A stretch of DNA of 64,000 bases, from positions 62,001-126,000 of the forward strand of contig NZ_ATVM01000005.1 of the NCBI RefSeq assembly GCF_000420725.1. The letters are read 5' to 3'. A model generated the notes under the pieces. The model had not been told where the DNA came from. It saw only the letters and a list, made by a program, of their open reading frames with translations, and ran no database searches. The DNA comes from Marinococcus halotolerans DSM 16375 (GTDB taxonomy: Bacteria; Bacillota; Bacilli; Bacillales; Marinococcaceae). Below, piece after piece: positions 40,966-51,844 of the stretch. Each line of letters opens with the position of its first letter. The first letter of the stretch is position 1. The position numbers and the translations under genes were made by a program.

Positions 40966-41059
40966 GGGTTGTGTGAAGAGTGGAACGTATAAATAGAGCT
41001 GAACATTTGGTGGTTGCATTAAACATGGTATTGATGACGCAGGGGGTGAAGATACGAAC

Positions 41060-42460
41060 ATGCATATTATTGTCGCTGGACTAGACTATAAAACAACTCC
41101 AGTTGAAACGAGGGAACGATTGGCCTTTCAAGAGGATACACTTCCTCAGGCACTGCAGGAGCTTCGTGACATGAAAAGTATCCTGGAATGCGTCATCGTA
41201 TCTACTTGTAACCGGACAGAGGTGTATGCAGTCGTCGACCAGCTGCATACAGGGAGACACTTTGTGAAAAAATTTCTGGGCCGCTGGTTCGAAATGCCAC
41301 AGGAAGATTTTGGCCCATTTTTAAATATACGCGAAAATGATGCAGCAGTGCAGCATTTGTTTCAGGTCGCAAGCGGTCTTGATTCCATGGTGATTGGTGA
41401 AACACAAATACTGGGACAGGTGAAAAATGCCCTTGCTACAGCTCATGAAAATGAAACGACCGGCACGATTTTTAATGAACTGTTTAAACGTGCAGTCACG
41501 TATTCCAAACGGGCCCACCACGAAACAGAAATTAACGATAATCCTGTATCAGTCAGCTATGCAGCTGTTGAACTTGGAAAAAAAGTAGTCGGTTCGTTTA
41601 AAAACAAACGGGTGCTTGTTTTGGGTGCCGGGAAAATGAGCGAATTGACAGCTAAGCATCTGCACTCCGGCGGTGCTGCTGAAGTGACGGTTTTTAACCG
41701 GACGTATGAAAAAGCAGAACAGATTGCCGCGCAGTTTAACGGGAAAGCTAAACCAATGGAGGAATTGACTGATGCGCTTTCACAGGCGGATGTTTTAATT
41801 TCTTCCACCGGCTCGGATTCATATGTGCTGAATAAAGAACAGGTGGCTTCTGCCAACAAAAAAAGAAAAGGCAAACCGTTGTTTATGGTTGATATTGCTG
41901 TTCCAAGAGATTTGGATCCGGCATTGAACCAGCTCGATAATGTTTTTTTGTATGACATTGATGATCTGCAGGATATTGTTAATTCCAACATGGAAGAACG
42001 CAAAAAAGCTGCAGCACTGATGGAGAGAATGATTCATGCCGAAGTCTCGGATTTCAAGGACTGGGTGCATACTCTCGGAGTTGTACCGGTAATTTCAGCT
42101 CTTCGGACAAAAGCTCTGGCTATTCAGGCAGATACCATGGATAGTGTGGAACGGAAGCTTCCGGAGCTTACCGAACGGGAGAAGAAAGTGCTTCGCAAGC
42201 ACACGAAAAGCATCATCAACCAAATGATCAGAGATCCAATAACTAAAGCTAAAGAAATGGCTGATAACAACGATGCAGAAGAAATGCTGCAGCTGTTTAC
42301 CGAAATCTTTGCTCTTGAAGAGGAAGTAGAAGAAGCCAGGGCAGCAGAGGAGCGCCAGATACGCAAGGAAGAAGCGGAGGAGGAGTGGAATTCCTCCCGG
42401 GAAGCACGCGGGTTCCGCCTTCCATATGCTTACGCGACAGATGTCGCTGTTCGTTCCTAA
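41060..42460 (+). CDS. hemA: Glutamyl-tRNA reductase
   Basis: The 466-residue NADPH enzyme reduces Glu-tRNA to glutamate-1-semialdehyde, the first step of C5 haem synthesis. The catalytic cysteine is in [13 protein letters not shown]. The tRNA/substrate segment [19 protein letters not shown], the NADPH motif [14 protein letters not shown] and the C-terminal dimerisation helices follow. The C-terminus ([23 protein letters not shown]) is highly charged. The ATG is 11 bases after GGGGGTG, a long spacing, but it matches family starts. Confidence 0.96.
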   Translation: MHIIVAGLDYKTTPVETRERLAFQEDTLPQALQELRDMKSILECVIVSTCNRTEVYAVVDQLHTGRHFVKKFLGRWFEMPQEDFGPFLNIRENDAAVQHLFQVASGLDSMVIGETQILGQVKNALATAHENETTGTIFNELFKRAVTYSKRAHHETEINDNPVSVSYAAVELGKKVVGSFKNKRVLVLGAGKMSELTAKHLHSGGAAEVTVFNRTYEKAEQIAAQFNGKAKPMEELTDALSQADVLISSTGSDSYVLNKEQVASANKKRKGKPLFMVDIAVPRDLDPALNQLDNVFLYDIDDLQDIVNSNMEERKKAAALMERMIHAEVSDFKDWVHTLGVVPVISALRTKALAIQADTMDSVERKLPELTEREKKVLRKHTKSIINQMIRDPITKAKEMADNNDAEEMLQLFTEIFALEEEVEEARAAEERQIRKEEAEEEWNSSREARGFRLPYAYATDVAVRS

Positions 42461-42475
42461 GAGAGGGGCGTCAGG

Positions 42476-43306
42476 ATGGTTGCAGCCGAAGGAACTATTT
42501 ATATCGTAACGATTGTACTATACGGCCTTAGCGTCCTTTGCTACTTCGTTGATTTTTCTCAAACCAACCGGAAGGTGAACCGACTCGCCTTCTGGTTGCT
42601 TTCTATTGTCTGGGCTTCGCAGACGGCCTTTTTAGTACTTAGAATATTTATGTATGATCGTGCACCGGTAATCACGCCTTTTGAAGGCATGTATTTCTAT
42701 GCGTGGTCGCTTGTAACCATTTCACTTATCGTGAACTGGTTTTTTCGAATGGATGTACTGGTTTTCTTTTTAAATGTGATCGGATTTCTTTTGATGACGT
42801 TCAGCTCTTTTTCGTTTAACGGCGATATTCCAAACGAGCTTGAAACGCTGCTCTTGTCTGAGACACTTGTGGTGCATATTATTTTTATTCTGCTCTCGTA
42901 TGCTTCGTTTACACTGGCGTTTGTATTCTCCGCAATGTATGTACTGCAGCATCAGCTTTTAAAAAGAAAGCAGTGGGGCAAACGGTTAATCAGAATGGAG
43001 AATCTGCCGAAAATGGAAAAGCTGGCAGGCACGACTACTGTAATTGGAGTTCCTCTTTTATTTGCGGGCCTTGTGTTTGGTTTTCTCTGGGCAGGCAGAT
43101 GGTACGACTCTCTCCCGTGGCAGGACGCCAAAGTCATCGGTTCGATTATTCTGCTTGGCTTTTACAGTACGTATATATATTTACTGGCTGTTCATCACTG
43201 GCGTGGGTACCGGATGGCACTTTTGAACGTTGCCTGCTTTGTCGTTTTACTCATTAATTATTTTATTTCGAGTGATTTGAGTCAGTTTCATATATGGTAC
43301 TTATAA
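42476..43306 (+). CDS. hemX: HemX-like integral membrane protein (CcsA/ResC-type fold)
   Basis: The 276-residue protein has about eight transmembrane helices and belongs to the cytochrome c assembly (CcsA) superfamily. B. subtilis HemX, second in the hem operon, lowers HemA levels. Conserved histidines appear in VVHIIFILLSYASFTLAF and in VHHWRGYR. The ATG follows GAGGGGCG, 15 bases after hemA. Whether it acts on HemA or in haem transport cannot be told from the sequence. Confidence 0.9.
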   Translation: MVAAEGTIYIVTIVLYGLSVLCYFVDFSQTNRKVNRLAFWLLSIVWASQTAFLVLRIFMYDRAPVITPFEGMYFYAWSLVTISLIVNWFFRMDVLVFFLNVIGFLLMTFSSFSFNGDIPNELETLLLSETLVVHIIFILLSYASFTLAFVFSAMYVLQHQLLKRKQWGKRLIRMENLPKMEKLAGTTTVIGVPLLFAGLVFGFLWAGRWYDSLPWQDAKVIGSIILLGFYSTYIYLLAVHHWRGYRMALLNVACFVVLLINYFISSDLSQFHIWYL

Positions 43307-43341
43307 TAACTATGGATGCTTAGAAAGGAAGGGCTAAACGC

Positions 43342-44277
43342 ATGCGCACAATTACCCTCGGCACTAGAAAAAGTAATCTGGCATTAAAACAAACGGAGTG
43401 GGTACAGCAGGAGCTTGAAAAGCTGGATCTGCCCTATCGTTTTGAAGTGAAAAAAATCTCCACAAAAGGTGACCGTGTGCTGGACCGGACGCTATCTAAA
43501 GTTGGTGGAAAGGGCTTGTTTGTAAAGGAAATTGAGCAGGCGCTTACAGATGGCGAAATTGATATAGCTGTACACAGCATGAAGGATCTTCCGGGAGAAA
43601 TGGCAGAAGGATTCGAAGTCGGGGCTGTCACAAACCGGGTGGATCCAAGAGACGCTTATATTGCAAACGATCATGTGAAGTTTCATAATCTGCCGCTCGG
43701 GGCAGTAGTTGGTACGAGCAGCCTGCGGCGTACATCCCAAATTAAAGCAGAGCGTCCGGATTTAAATGTCCATTGGATTCGGGGCAATATTGAAACCCGG
43801 CTTCGGAAGCTTCGTGAGGAAAGCTTTGACGCCATTATTTTAGCCGCCGCCGGCCTGGAGCGAATGGGCTGGAGCGACGAAATTGTAACGGAATTCCTCG
43901 AGCCGAATATGTGTGTGCCGGCCGTAGGACAGGGCGCACTTGGTATTGAGTGCCGCAGCGGGGACGAAGATATATTAAAAATTATTCAACACCTTCACGA
44001 CGAGCCGGTAGCGGTATGTGTGGCTGCCGAACGGGCCTTCCTGAAGGCTGTAGAGGGAGGATGCGCCGTGCCGATTGGCGGCTATGCTACTCTTAATAAA
44101 CAGGGTAATGTACAATTAACCGCAATGATTGGTTCTACGGATGGACGCAAAATACTAAAAGAAAAGCTCACGGGTGATAATCCGGAAGAAATGGGCAGAC
44201 AGGCCGCTCACGCCCTGCTTGGCCGGGGTGGTAAAGAAATTCTGGAACAGGCCCGGGAAGAGATGGGGGAAGAGTAG
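43342..44277 (+). CDS. hemC: Porphobilinogen deaminase (hydroxymethylbilane synthase)
   Basis: The 311-residue enzyme polymerises four porphobilinogens. N-terminal TLGTRKSNLALKQTEWV and KGLFVKEIEQAL, the arginine-rich GTSSLRRTSQIK, and VPAVGQGALGIE are typical. The dipyrromethane cofactor cysteine is in EGGCAVPIGGYA. Its TAG stop overlaps the hemD GTG start by one base. Confidence 0.96.
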   Translation: MRTITLGTRKSNLALKQTEWVQQELEKLDLPYRFEVKKISTKGDRVLDRTLSKVGGKGLFVKEIEQALTDGEIDIAVHSMKDLPGEMAEGFEVGAVTNRVDPRDAYIANDHVKFHNLPLGAVVGTSSLRRTSQIKAERPDLNVHWIRGNIETRLRKLREESFDAIILAAAGLERMGWSDEIVTEFLEPNMCVPAVGQGALGIECRSGDEDILKIIQHLHDEPVAVCVAAERAFLKAVEGGCAVPIGGYATLNKQGNVQLTAMIGSTDGRKILKEKLTGDNPEEMGRQAAHALLGRGGKEILEQAREEMGEE

Positions 44278-45023
44278 TGCCAGCAACAGTACTGGTGACA
44301 CGAGGAGCCGGCCAGAACGCAAGTCTGGTGCAGGGTCTTCAGTCTGCAGGCTGTTGTGTCAAAGCGGTGCCGGCTATTACCACTGTACCGGTACGGAGCA
44401 GGGAAAAGGCAATGGCAGAGCGGTGGCGGAACGGTAATATTGACTGGATGATTGTAACAAGCGTAAATACCGTCTATTATCTGGCAGAATGGCAAAAACG
44501 GTATAATCTGGGTATTCCAGCCGGCTTAAAAACAGCTGCTGTCGGGCCAAAGACCAAGCAGGCGCTGGAACAGGAAGGCTTTCAGGTAGAGATGATGCCA
44601 GAAAAATATACAGCCGTTTCGTTAGCTGAAGCAGCCGTACGGGTAATCGGAGACCGGGAAAACGTGCTTCTTCCTCAAAGTGACCAGGCGGCTGACACCC
44701 TTTACCGGTCGCTTGCAGCCCGGGGCCTAAGCGTATGGGTGTGGCATTTGTATACTACGGTTCCGGAAGAAAAAAATGAGTCTCTTCTCCAGGCTGTTTT
44801 AAAAAACCGGGAGATTGACGTACTGACGGCTGCAAGTCCTTCCTCTATAAATGCTCTGTACCGGCTTGCAGGAGCTTACCGGCAGGTGCTTTTAGCTGTT
44901 CCTGTAGTAGTAATTGGCCCTTCGACCGGAAAAGCTGCCCGAGAAACCGGATTTAAGTATGTCTACGAAGCAGAGATTCATTCTGTGGAGGGAATAATAG
45001 AAAAAACAAAGGAAATTATTTAG
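44277..45023 (+). CDS. hemD: Uroporphyrinogen-III synthase
   Basis: The 248-residue cytosolic enzyme closes and isomerises hydroxymethylbilane to uroporphyrinogen III. The family is poorly conserved. Supporting features are the N-terminal [17 protein letters not shown], the [15 protein letters not shown] segment, [15 protein letters not shown], and the second-domain [14 protein letters not shown] and [15 protein letters not shown]. Position between hemC and hemB fixes the call. GTG start, coupled to hemC. Confidence 0.92.
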   Translation: MPATVLVTRGAGQNASLVQGLQSAGCCVKAVPAITTVPVRSREKAMAERWRNGNIDWMIVTSVNTVYYLAEWQKRYNLGIPAGLKTAAVGPKTKQALEQEGFQVEMMPEKYTAVSLAEAAVRVIGDRENVLLPQSDQAADTLYRSLAARGLSVWVWHLYTTVPEEKNESLLQAVLKNREIDVLTAASPSSINALYRLAGAYRQVLLAVPVVVIGPSTGKAARETGFKYVYEAEIHSVEGIIEKTKEII

Positions 45024-45034
45024 GAGGCTTTACA

Positions 45035-46027
45035 TTGGCTGATTTACATTTCCGCCGGCACCGCAGATTGCGGACGACGCCTGGTATACGAGCAATGGTA
45101 AGAGAAAACGAATTAAGACCCAACGATTTAATTTATCCTATTTTTGTCGTCGAAGGGGAAAATGTGCGCAAAGAAGTGCCGTCCATGCCGGGGGTCTATC
45201 ACGTTTCCCTGGATCATTTGGATGCAGAAATGAACGACTTGGAATCTCTCGGTATTCCGAGCGTCATCGTATTTGGCGTGCCTCATGAGGAAGAAAAAGA
45301 TGCTGAAGGAACGCCGGCTTTTCTGAAGGACGGGATTGTCCAACGGGCTATTCGGCAGATTAAAGAAAATCATCCGGCATTGACGGTGATTGCGGATACC
45401 TGCCTGTGCCAGTACACAGACCACGGGCACTGCGGGGTTATTCATAACGGTTACGTGGATAACGATGAATCGCTGAGGAATCTAACAGAAACCGCGGTCT
45501 CCCAGGCAGAAGCCGGGGCAGACATTATTGCGCCGTCGAACATGATGGACGGCTTTACAGCGGCTATCCGGGAAGGGCTCGATAAAGCAGGGCACGTTAC
45601 AGTGCCGCTGATGTCCTATACGGTTAAATATGCCAGTGCCTTTTACGGTCCGTTCCGTGACGCAGCTCACAGCACTCCTTCGTTTGGGGACCGGAAAACC
45701 TACCAGATGGATCCACCGAACCGGCTTGAAGCGTTAAAAGAAGCGGAAACTGATGTCGAAGAAGGAGCCGATTTTCTTATTGTGAAGCCGGCCCTTGCTT
45801 ATCTCGATATCGTAAGAGAAGTAAAAGAGCGCACCGGATATCCGGTGGTAGCGTATAACGTTTCCGGGGAATATGCGATGATTAAAGCTGCCGCCCAGAA
45901 CGGATGGGTGAATGAAAAGGATATTGTCATGGAAAAGCTCACCAGTATGAAGCGTGCCGGAGCTGACCTGATTGTGACGTATTTCGCCAAAGATGCTGTT
46001 CGTTATATGCAGGAAGACAATAAATGA
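45035..46027 (+). CDS. hemB: Delta-aminolevulinic acid dehydratase (porphobilinogen synthase)
   Basis: The 330-residue enzyme condenses two ALA molecules. The zinc-binding cysteine cluster is [14 protein letters not shown], so this is a Zn-type enzyme. Schiff-base lysines lie in [15 protein letters not shown] and [12 protein letters not shown]. The start is a TTG (45035) seven bases after AGGAGG. In B. subtilis the operon runs on into hemL; here a terminator directly follows hemB. Confidence 0.96.
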   Translation: MADLHFRRHRRLRTTPGIRAMVRENELRPNDLIYPIFVVEGENVRKEVPSMPGVYHVSLDHLDAEMNDLESLGIPSVIVFGVPHEEEKDAEGTPAFLKDGIVQRAIRQIKENHPALTVIADTCLCQYTDHGHCGVIHNGYVDNDESLRNLTETAVSQAEAGADIIAPSNMMDGFTAAIREGLDKAGHVTVPLMSYTVKYASAFYGPFRDAAHSTPSFGDRKTYQMDPPNRLEALKEAETDVEEGADFLIVKPALAYLDIVREVKERTGYPVVAYNVSGEYAMIKAAAQNGWVNEKDIVMEKLTSMKRAGADLIVTYFAKDAVRYMQEDNK

Positions 46028-46031
46028 TGGA

Positions 46032-46069
46032 AACAAGCTCTGGAAGGTGTTCAGTCCAGGGCTTGTTTT
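46032..46069 (+). terminator. Terminator after hemB
   Basis: AACAAGCTCTGGA pairs with TCCAGGGCTTGTT (one mismatch) and is followed by TTC. A TATACT -10-like box for hemL lies immediately after (46073-46078), with a poor -35 (TTCAGT). Confidence 0.75.
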
Positions 46070-46129
46070 CGTTATACTAAGGACGGGAATAGAAAAAAAG
46101 ATAACTTTTAAGTATCCAGGAGGTATGAC

Positions 46130-47443
46130 ATGAAATCGTATCATAATTCAATACATGCACATGAACGCGCAAAAAAAGTAATGCCGGGAGGAGTCAGCAG
46201 TCCCGTGCGGACCTATGAATCTGTCGGCCATCCGGCTGTTTATATGGACGAAGGCAAGGGGTCCCGCATTAAAGACATCGACGGCAATGAATACATTGAT
46301 TATGTGATGTCCTGGGGGCCGCTTCTGCTCGGGCATGCAAACGAGCATGTCGTTGACAGCTTAAAAATTGTAGCCGAGAAAGGAACGAGCTTTGGTGCCT
46401 CGCACGTAACAGAAGCCGGTCTGGCAGAGCTTGTTGTGGACCGGGTGCCCTCCATTGAAGTTGTCCGGATGGTGAATTCCGGCACGGAAGCGACGATGAG
46501 TGCGCTGCGTCTTGCCCGCGGGTTTACCGGCCGGGACAAAATTGTAAAAATGGAGGGCTGCTATCACGGCCACGGAGACTCTCTTCTCATTCGTGCCGGC
46601 TCCGGCGTCGCTACTCTTGGCCTGCCGGACAGCCCGGGCGTCCCTGGGTCGATTGCGCAGAACACGCTTACCGTTCCGTACAACGATCTCGACAGCCTGC
46701 AGAAGGCGTTTGATGAATACGGAGATGAAATCGCCGGTGTTATCCTCGAGCCTGTCACCGGGAACATGGGGGTTGTCACCCCGGGTGAAGGATTTTTGGA
46801 AGGCGTTCGTAACATTACGAATCAGTACGGCAGTCTGCTGATTTTTGATGAAGTTATGAGCGGCTTCCGGGTGGATTATAACAGCGCCCAGGGACACTAC
46901 GGAGTGACTCCGGACCTCACGTGTCTTGGAAAGGTGATCGGCGGCGGGCTTCCGGTGGGAGCCTACGGCGGCCGTGCCGATATCATGCAGCAGATTGCCC
47001 CGGACGGACCTATTTATCAGGCAGGTACCCTTTCCGGCAATCCGCTGGCGATGACAGCCGGACTTGAAACACTCAGACAGGTGGATGAAAGCAGCTATGA
47101 AACGTTCCGCGCCCGGGCAGCACAGCTTGAAGATGGGCTGAACCGGGCGGCCGCAAAGCACGGGATTCCTCATCAAATCAACCGTGCCGGAGCGATGATC
47201 GGCCTGTTCTTTACCGATGAACCTGTAGTGGATTTTGCTTCTGCGAAAAAATCAGATCTGGGAATGTTCGCTCGTTATTTCCGGGGAATGATGGCAGAGG
47301 GCATATCGCTTCCACCTTCGCAGTTTGAAGGACTGTTTTTATCGACAGAGCACAGCGAAGAAGATATCGATAAGACCATTGAAGCGGCTGACCGCGTCTT
47401 TGCAAGCCTTGCTGCAAATAAAGAGCACGGGGAAGATAGTTGA
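46130..47443 (+). CDS. hemL: Glutamate-1-semialdehyde 2,1-aminomutase
   Basis: The 437-residue PLP enzyme converts glutamate-1-semialdehyde to ALA. It has [15 protein letters not shown] at the N-terminus, [17 protein letters not shown], and the PLP lysine in [19 protein letters not shown]. The ATG follows AGGAGGT. It is separated from hemB by a terminator and has its own -10 box. In B. subtilis spoVID and ysxE lie between hemL and valS; here the valS T-box promoter overlaps the hemL stop. Confidence 0.96.
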   Translation: MKSYHNSIHAHERAKKVMPGGVSSPVRTYESVGHPAVYMDEGKGSRIKDIDGNEYIDYVMSWGPLLLGHANEHVVDSLKIVAEKGTSFGASHVTEAGLAELVVDRVPSIEVVRMVNSGTEATMSALRLARGFTGRDKIVKMEGCYHGHGDSLLIRAGSGVATLGLPDSPGVPGSIAQNTLTVPYNDLDSLQKAFDEYGDEIAGVILEPVTGNMGVVTPGEGFLEGVRNITNQYGSLLIFDEVMSGFRVDYNSAQGHYGVTPDLTCLGKVIGGGLPVGAYGGRADIMQQIAPDGPIYQAGTLSGNPLAMTAGLETLRQVDESSYETFRARAAQLEDGLNRAAAKHGIPHQINRAGAMIGLFFTDEPVVDFASAKKSDLGMFARYFRGMMAEGISLPPSQFEGLFLSTEHSEEDIDKTIEAADRVFASLAANKEHGEDS

Positions 47444-47468
47444 CGCATGCGTCTTCGTTTCGTAAAAT
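47440..47468 (+). promoter_or_regulatory. Promoter of valS T-box operon
   Basis: TTGACG (47440-47445, overlapping the hemL stop) and TAAAAT (47463-47468) have a 17-bp spacer. The -35 box lies partly inside the 12-bp palindrome GACGCATGCGTC (47442-47453). Confidence 0.6.
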
Positions 47469-47474
47469 AAAGAC

Positions 47475-47727
47475 ACTCACTCAATATTAATAATAAATGC
47501 AGAAACAGGGAGGAGTACGCACGAAGGTCCGTTGTACAGAAAAAAGGATCCAGGGCTGAGAGATTCTTTAACGACCCGTGTGGAAAGTCGCCCTCGAGCT
47601 TCTTTTCTGAACGCATACAGTAAGAAAAGACGGTAGCCGCCGTTATGGGAAAGTGCCTGCTTTAGAGCAGGTATTAAGGTGGTACCGCGAAAACTCTTCG
47701 TCCTTACTTGGGATGAAGAGTTTTTTT
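47475..47727 (+). promoter_or_regulatory. T-box riboswitch leader, valine-specific, upstream of valS
   Basis: The T-box core AAGGTGGTACCGCG is at 47676-47689. A terminator helix pairing AAACTCTTC with GAAGAGTTT (47691-47727) ends in a U-run. The probable specifier is GTC (Val) at 47587-47589 in the context GGAAAGTC. It would turn on valS when tRNA-Val is uncharged. Confidence 0.87.
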
Positions 47728-47748
47728 ATGAGAAGAAAGGGGATTTGT

Positions 47749-50388
47749 ATGGGAAAACAAGAAACGGAAATGGCGAAAAAGTACGATCCGAAAGAAACGG
47801 AGAACCGCTGGTATGACTTCTGGAAAGAAACTGGACAGTTTGAAGCAGGCCAGACAGACGGGACGCCGTATACAATTGTTATTCCGCCGCCGAACGTGAC
47901 CGGACGGCTTCACCTTGGCCACGCCTGGGATACGACGCTTCAGGATATTTTAATCCGGATGAAGCGTATGCAGGGATATGACACTTTATGGCTGCCGGGC
48001 ATGGATCATGCCGGGATTGCTACCCAGTCCAAGGTTGAGGCGCAGCTGAAGGAAGAAGGCACGAGCCGCTACGAGCTCGGACGGGAAGCGTTCCTCGAAA
48101 AAACGTGGGGCTGGAAGGAGGAATATGCCGATTTCATCCGGAGCCAGTGGGCCAAGCTCGGACTTTCGCTCGACTATTCGAAAGAGCGTTTCACGCTTGA
48201 TGAAGGTCTGTCGGAAGCGGTACGGGAAGTCTTTGTTTCGTTGTACAAAAGGGAGCTTATCTACCGGGGTGAGTACATTATCAACTGGGACCCGCAAACA
48301 CAGACGGCGCTTTCAGATATCGAAGTGGAATATAAAGAAGTGCAGGGTCACTTTTACCATATGCGCTACCCGGTTAAAGGCGAAAACACTTCGATCGAAG
48401 TAGCGACGACCCGGCCGGAAACGATGCTCGGTGACACGGCAGTCGCAGTACATCCGGAGGACGGGCGCTATAAGCATCTTATCGGGAAAACAGCCGTGCT
48501 CCCGGTCATCGGAAGAGAAATTCCAATCATCGCAGACGACTATGTGGACATGGATTTTGGTTCCGGGGCAGTAAAAATTACGCCTGCGCATGATCCAAAT
48601 GATTTTGAAATGGGCAACCGTCATGACCTGCCGCGCGTGCTTGTGATGAATGAAGACGGCAGCATGAATGAAAATGCCGGAATTTACGAAGGCATGGACC
48701 GCTTTGCCTGCCGCCGGCAGCTGACAAAGGATCTGCAGGCAGAGGGCATTCTGTTTGATATTGAAGAACATATGCACTCTGTCGGCCATTCCGAGCGGAG
48801 TGGCGCGGTAGTTGAGCCTTATCTTTCCACGCAGTGGTTTGTACACATGGGGCCGCTTGCAAAGCAGGCGGTAGAGCTTCAGCAGAAGGAAGAAAAGGTT
48901 ACCTTTGTGCCGGAACGTTTTGAAAAGACGTATCTGCAGTGGATGGAAAATATCCGGGACTGGTGTATTTCCCGGCAGCTGTGGTGGGGGCACCGTATCC
49001 CAGCCTGGTACCATAAAGAAACAGGCGAAATTTATGTCGGACGCACGGCACCGGAAAATCCGGAGGAATGGAAACAGGACGAGGACGTGCTTGATACATG
49101 GTTCAGCTCGGCTTTATGGCCGTTTTCGACCATGGGCTGGCCGGAAGAAAGCGCGGACTATGCGCGCTACTACCCGACCAGTGCGCTTGTCACCGGCTAC
49201 GATATTATTTTCTTCTGGGTGTCGCGGATGATTTTTCAGGGACTGGAATTCACCGGCGAACGCCCGTTTGAGGACGTGCTTATTCACGGCCTGGTACGTG
49301 ACAGTGAAGGACGGAAAATGAGTAAATCCCTCGGCAACGGGGTGGACCCGATGGATGTCATCGATCAGTACGGTGCGGATGCTCTGCGTTTTCTGCTCGC
49401 TACAGGTACAACCCCGGGCAACGATATCCGTTTCCAGTGGGAAAAAGTAGAGGCCAACTGGAATTTCGGCAATAAAATTTGGAATGCCGCCCGGTTTACG
49501 CTGATGAATGTGGAAGGGGTAACGGCAGAAGACATCGAGCTTGAAGGCGCAAAAACGATTGCGGACCGCTGGATTTTACACCGGCTGCAGGAAACAAAGC
49601 AGAATGCCACCCAGCTGATGGAAAAATACGAGTTTGGGGAAGCCGGAAGGACGCTTTATAACTTTATTTGGGATGATCTTTGTGACTGGTATATTGAAAT
49701 GGCCAAACTGCCGCTGTACGGTGAAGATGAACAGCCAAAACGCATGGCCCAGTCTGTGCTTGTTCATGTGTTTGATCAGACGATGCGCATGCTTCACCCG
49801 ATGATGCCGTTTATCACGGAGGAAATCTGGCAGCATCTCCCTCACGAAGGAACGTCAATCATGAGTGCTTCCTGGCCGATAGCGGATTCGCAGCTGTTTG
49901 ACGAGGAAGCGGTACGCGATATGGAATTAATCCAGGAGGTTATTCGTTCGGTCCGGAATACGCGGGCGGAAATGAACGTTCCACCGAGCAAAGCGGTGCC
50001 GATGAGTCTGAAGCCGTCCCACAGCCAGGCTTCGGAACGACTCGAACGGGGGCGTGACTATATTGTACGGTTTGGAAATCCGGAAACGCTGACGATTGAT
50101 GCAGCGATGGAGGCTCCGGAAAAATCCATATCCCACGTATTGAGCGGGGCGGAGATCTTTCTGCCGCTTGAAGGCCTGATTAATATAGACGAAGAAATAG
50201 AGCGGCTGCAGCGGGAAAAAGACAAGCTCGATAAAGAAGTGGAACGGGTCACGAAAAAGCTGAACAACGAAGGGTTTGTCAGCAAAGCTCCCGCACACGT
50301 CGTCGAGGAAGAAAAGGAAAAACAGAAGGATTACGAACAAAAAAGAGAAAAAGTAACAGCGAGAATGGAAGAACTGCAAAAAAGCTAG
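47749..50388 (+). CDS. valS: Valine--tRNA ligase
   Basis: The 879-residue class I synthetase charges tRNA-Val and edits Thr. The HIGH motif appears as [15 protein letters not shown]. The editing (CP1) domain contains [17 protein letters not shown]. The KMSKS loop is [15 protein letters not shown], the anticodon-binding domain follows, and a C-terminal coiled coil (about 810-879) clamps tRNA. ATG 47749 follows AAAGGGG by 6 bases. A GC-rich stem (50398-50414) lacking a U-run follows, so folC may be co-transcribed. Confidence 0.97.
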   Translation: MGKQETEMAKKYDPKETENRWYDFWKETGQFEAGQTDGTPYTIVIPPPNVTGRLHLGHAWDTTLQDILIRMKRMQGYDTLWLPGMDHAGIATQSKVEAQLKEEGTSRYELGREAFLEKTWGWKEEYADFIRSQWAKLGLSLDYSKERFTLDEGLSEAVREVFVSLYKRELIYRGEYIINWDPQTQTALSDIEVEYKEVQGHFYHMRYPVKGENTSIEVATTRPETMLGDTAVAVHPEDGRYKHLIGKTAVLPVIGREIPIIADDYVDMDFGSGAVKITPAHDPNDFEMGNRHDLPRVLVMNEDGSMNENAGIYEGMDRFACRRQLTKDLQAEGILFDIEEHMHSVGHSERSGAVVEPYLSTQWFVHMGPLAKQAVELQQKEEKVTFVPERFEKTYLQWMENIRDWCISRQLWWGHRIPAWYHKETGEIYVGRTAPENPEEWKQDEDVLDTWFSSALWPFSTMGWPEESADYARYYPTSALVTGYDIIFFWVSRMIFQGLEFTGERPFEDVLIHGLVRDSEGRKMSKSLGNGVDPMDVIDQYGADALRFLLATGTTPGNDIRFQWEKVEANWNFGNKIWNAARFTLMNVEGVTAEDIELEGAKTIADRWILHRLQETKQNATQLMEKYEFGEAGRTLYNFIWDDLCDWYIEMAKLPLYGEDEQPKRMAQSVLVHVFDQTMRMLHPMMPFITEEIWQHLPHEGTSIMSASWPIADSQLFDEEAVRDMELIQEVIRSVRNTRAEMNVPPSKAVPMSLKPSHSQASERLERGRDYIVRFGNPETLTIDAAMEAPEKSISHVLSGAEIFLPLEGLINIDEEIERLQREKDKLDKEVERVTKKLNNEGFVSKAPAHVVEEEKEKQKDYEQKREKVTARMEELQKS

Positions 50389-50446
50389 GCACAAGACGCC
50401 CCCGGGCAGGGGGCCTGCTGCATGGCTGTTTAAAGGGAGGTCTACT

Positions 50447-51739
50447 TTGCACACATACAAGGAAGCAGAAGCATGGGTGCACTCACTCGAAACGTTCGGT
50501 ATCCGCCCGGGACTTGACCGGATGAACATGATGCTTGAAGCTGTCGGCAACCCGGAACGCCGGCTGAAAGGCATTCATATTGGCGGAACGAACGGCAAAG
50601 GATCCACCGCGGCATTTACGAGAAATATTATGACAGAAGCAGGTATTGTCTGCGGATCATTCACATCACCGTATATTCACCATTTCCGTGAGCGGATTGC
50701 CACAGACGGAGAGCCGATCAGCGAAGAGGATTTTCTGGAGCTGGCTGCCGTTCTTCGTCCGGTAGTGGAAAGCATCGCCCGCACGCCGTTTGGATCACCG
50801 ACGGAGTTTGAAGTGATTACTGTTATCGCGGCAATGTATTTTGCCAGAAAAACGTTTCCGGACGTAGTAATATGGGAGGTTGGCCTTGGCGGCCGTCTGG
50901 ACGCTACAAACGCCATTCACCCCATGGTGAGCATTATCACAAACATTGGTCACGACCATCAGGGGATCCTCGGGGACACGCTCGAAGAAGTAGCCCGGGA
51001 AAAAGCCGGCATTATTAAAGGCGGGGTTCCTGTGGTGACATGCGAACAGAATGAGGAGCTTGCCGGCATTTTTGAGGAGGCTGCCGATTATCAGCGCTCG
51101 AAATTTTATCAGCTTGGTCGTCAGTTTCATGTCCGCCGTCTTGAGCCGTCAGAGTCAGGAACTCGTTTTTCCTTTTATTCCCTGTTGGGGGATATGGAGG
51201 ATCTCGAGGTCTCCATGCTCGGGGAGCATCAGGTGGAGAATGCGGCAGCAGCAGTAATCACAACGCGTTACCTGAAAATGTATTACGCACTGCCCGCAGA
51301 GGACGAGCACATCCGTGCTGGTCTGAAAAAAGCAGCCTGGCCGGGGAGGCTTGAAAAAGCGCCTGGCAAAGAATATGTTCTTTTCGACGGTGCGCATAAT
51401 GAAGAGGGGATGAAAAGCCTCAAAGAAGCGTTGGCCAAGCATTATCCAAACAGCCGGTTTCATTTTATTGTCGGAATGAAAACGGACAAATTACAAGCGC
51501 CGGTGCTCGATCAGCTGGACGGCCTGGAGATAGAATCCATCATGGCGGTGCCGTTTGATTTTCCGCAGGCAGCCGCACCGGAGGATATTGCTGAAGCGAA
51601 TACAGCCGACGTTCAAAAAGCAGCAAGCTGGCAGGAGGCATGGGAAAAAGCAGATACAGCCCGGGATCAGGAAGACGTGATCGTGTTTGCCGGCTCCCTG
51701 TATTTCATCTCCCAGTTGACGCAGGAGTGGAGTCAATAA
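50447..51739 (+). CDS. folC: Bifunctional folylpolyglutamate synthase/dihydrofolate synthase
   Basis: The 430-residue Mur-ligase-family enzyme adds glutamates to folates. The P-loop is HIGGTNGKGSTAAFTRN, followed by GSFTSPYIHHFRERI, the GLGGRLDATN motif, TNIGHDHQGILG and the C-terminal FDGAHNEEGMKSL. The start is the TTG at 50447, 8 bases after GGGAGG. valS-folC-comC order is as in B. subtilis. Confidence 0.95.
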   Translation: MHTYKEAEAWVHSLETFGIRPGLDRMNMMLEAVGNPERRLKGIHIGGTNGKGSTAAFTRNIMTEAGIVCGSFTSPYIHHFRERIATDGEPISEEDFLELAAVLRPVVESIARTPFGSPTEFEVITVIAAMYFARKTFPDVVIWEVGLGGRLDATNAIHPMVSIITNIGHDHQGILGDTLEEVAREKAGIIKGGVPVVTCEQNEELAGIFEEAADYQRSKFYQLGRQFHVRRLEPSESGTRFSFYSLLGDMEDLEVSMLGEHQVENAAAAVITTRYLKMYYALPAEDEHIRAGLKKAAWPGRLEKAPGKEYVLFDGAHNEEGMKSLKEALAKHYPNSRFHFIVGMKTDKLQAPVLDQLDGLEIESIMAVPFDFPQAAAPEDIAEANTADVQKAASWQEAWEKADTARDQEDVIVFAGSLYFISQLTQEWSQ

Positions 51740-51748
51740 GAAAGCGAT

Positions 51749-51777
51749 AAGCAGAAGCCGTATGCTTCTGCTTTTTT
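51749..51777 (+). terminator. Terminator after folC
   Basis: AAGCAGAAGC pairs perfectly with GCTTCTGCTT around 5 bases, followed by TTTT. Confidence 0.9.
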
Positions 51778-51809
51778 GTTATATTTTTAAGCTAATTATC
51801 GGAAAACCA

Positions 51810-51818
51810 TGCTATAAT
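51810..51818 (+). promoter_or_regulatory. Extended -10 promoter of comC
   Basis: TGCTATAAT is a perfect extended -10 motif 26 bases before the comC ATG. No ComK-type A-T box pair was identified with certainty. Confidence 0.55.
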
Positions 51819-51844
51819 AAGAAAAAAATGGAAGAGGTGTTGTG

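Noticed and set aside
40849-41059. PerR or CtsR operator near hemA
   Set aside because: No palindrome resembling either consensus could be found in the gap.
50398-50414. GC-rich hairpin between valS and folC as a terminator
   Set aside because: The stem is strong but is not followed by a U-run; it may be a read-through structure only.
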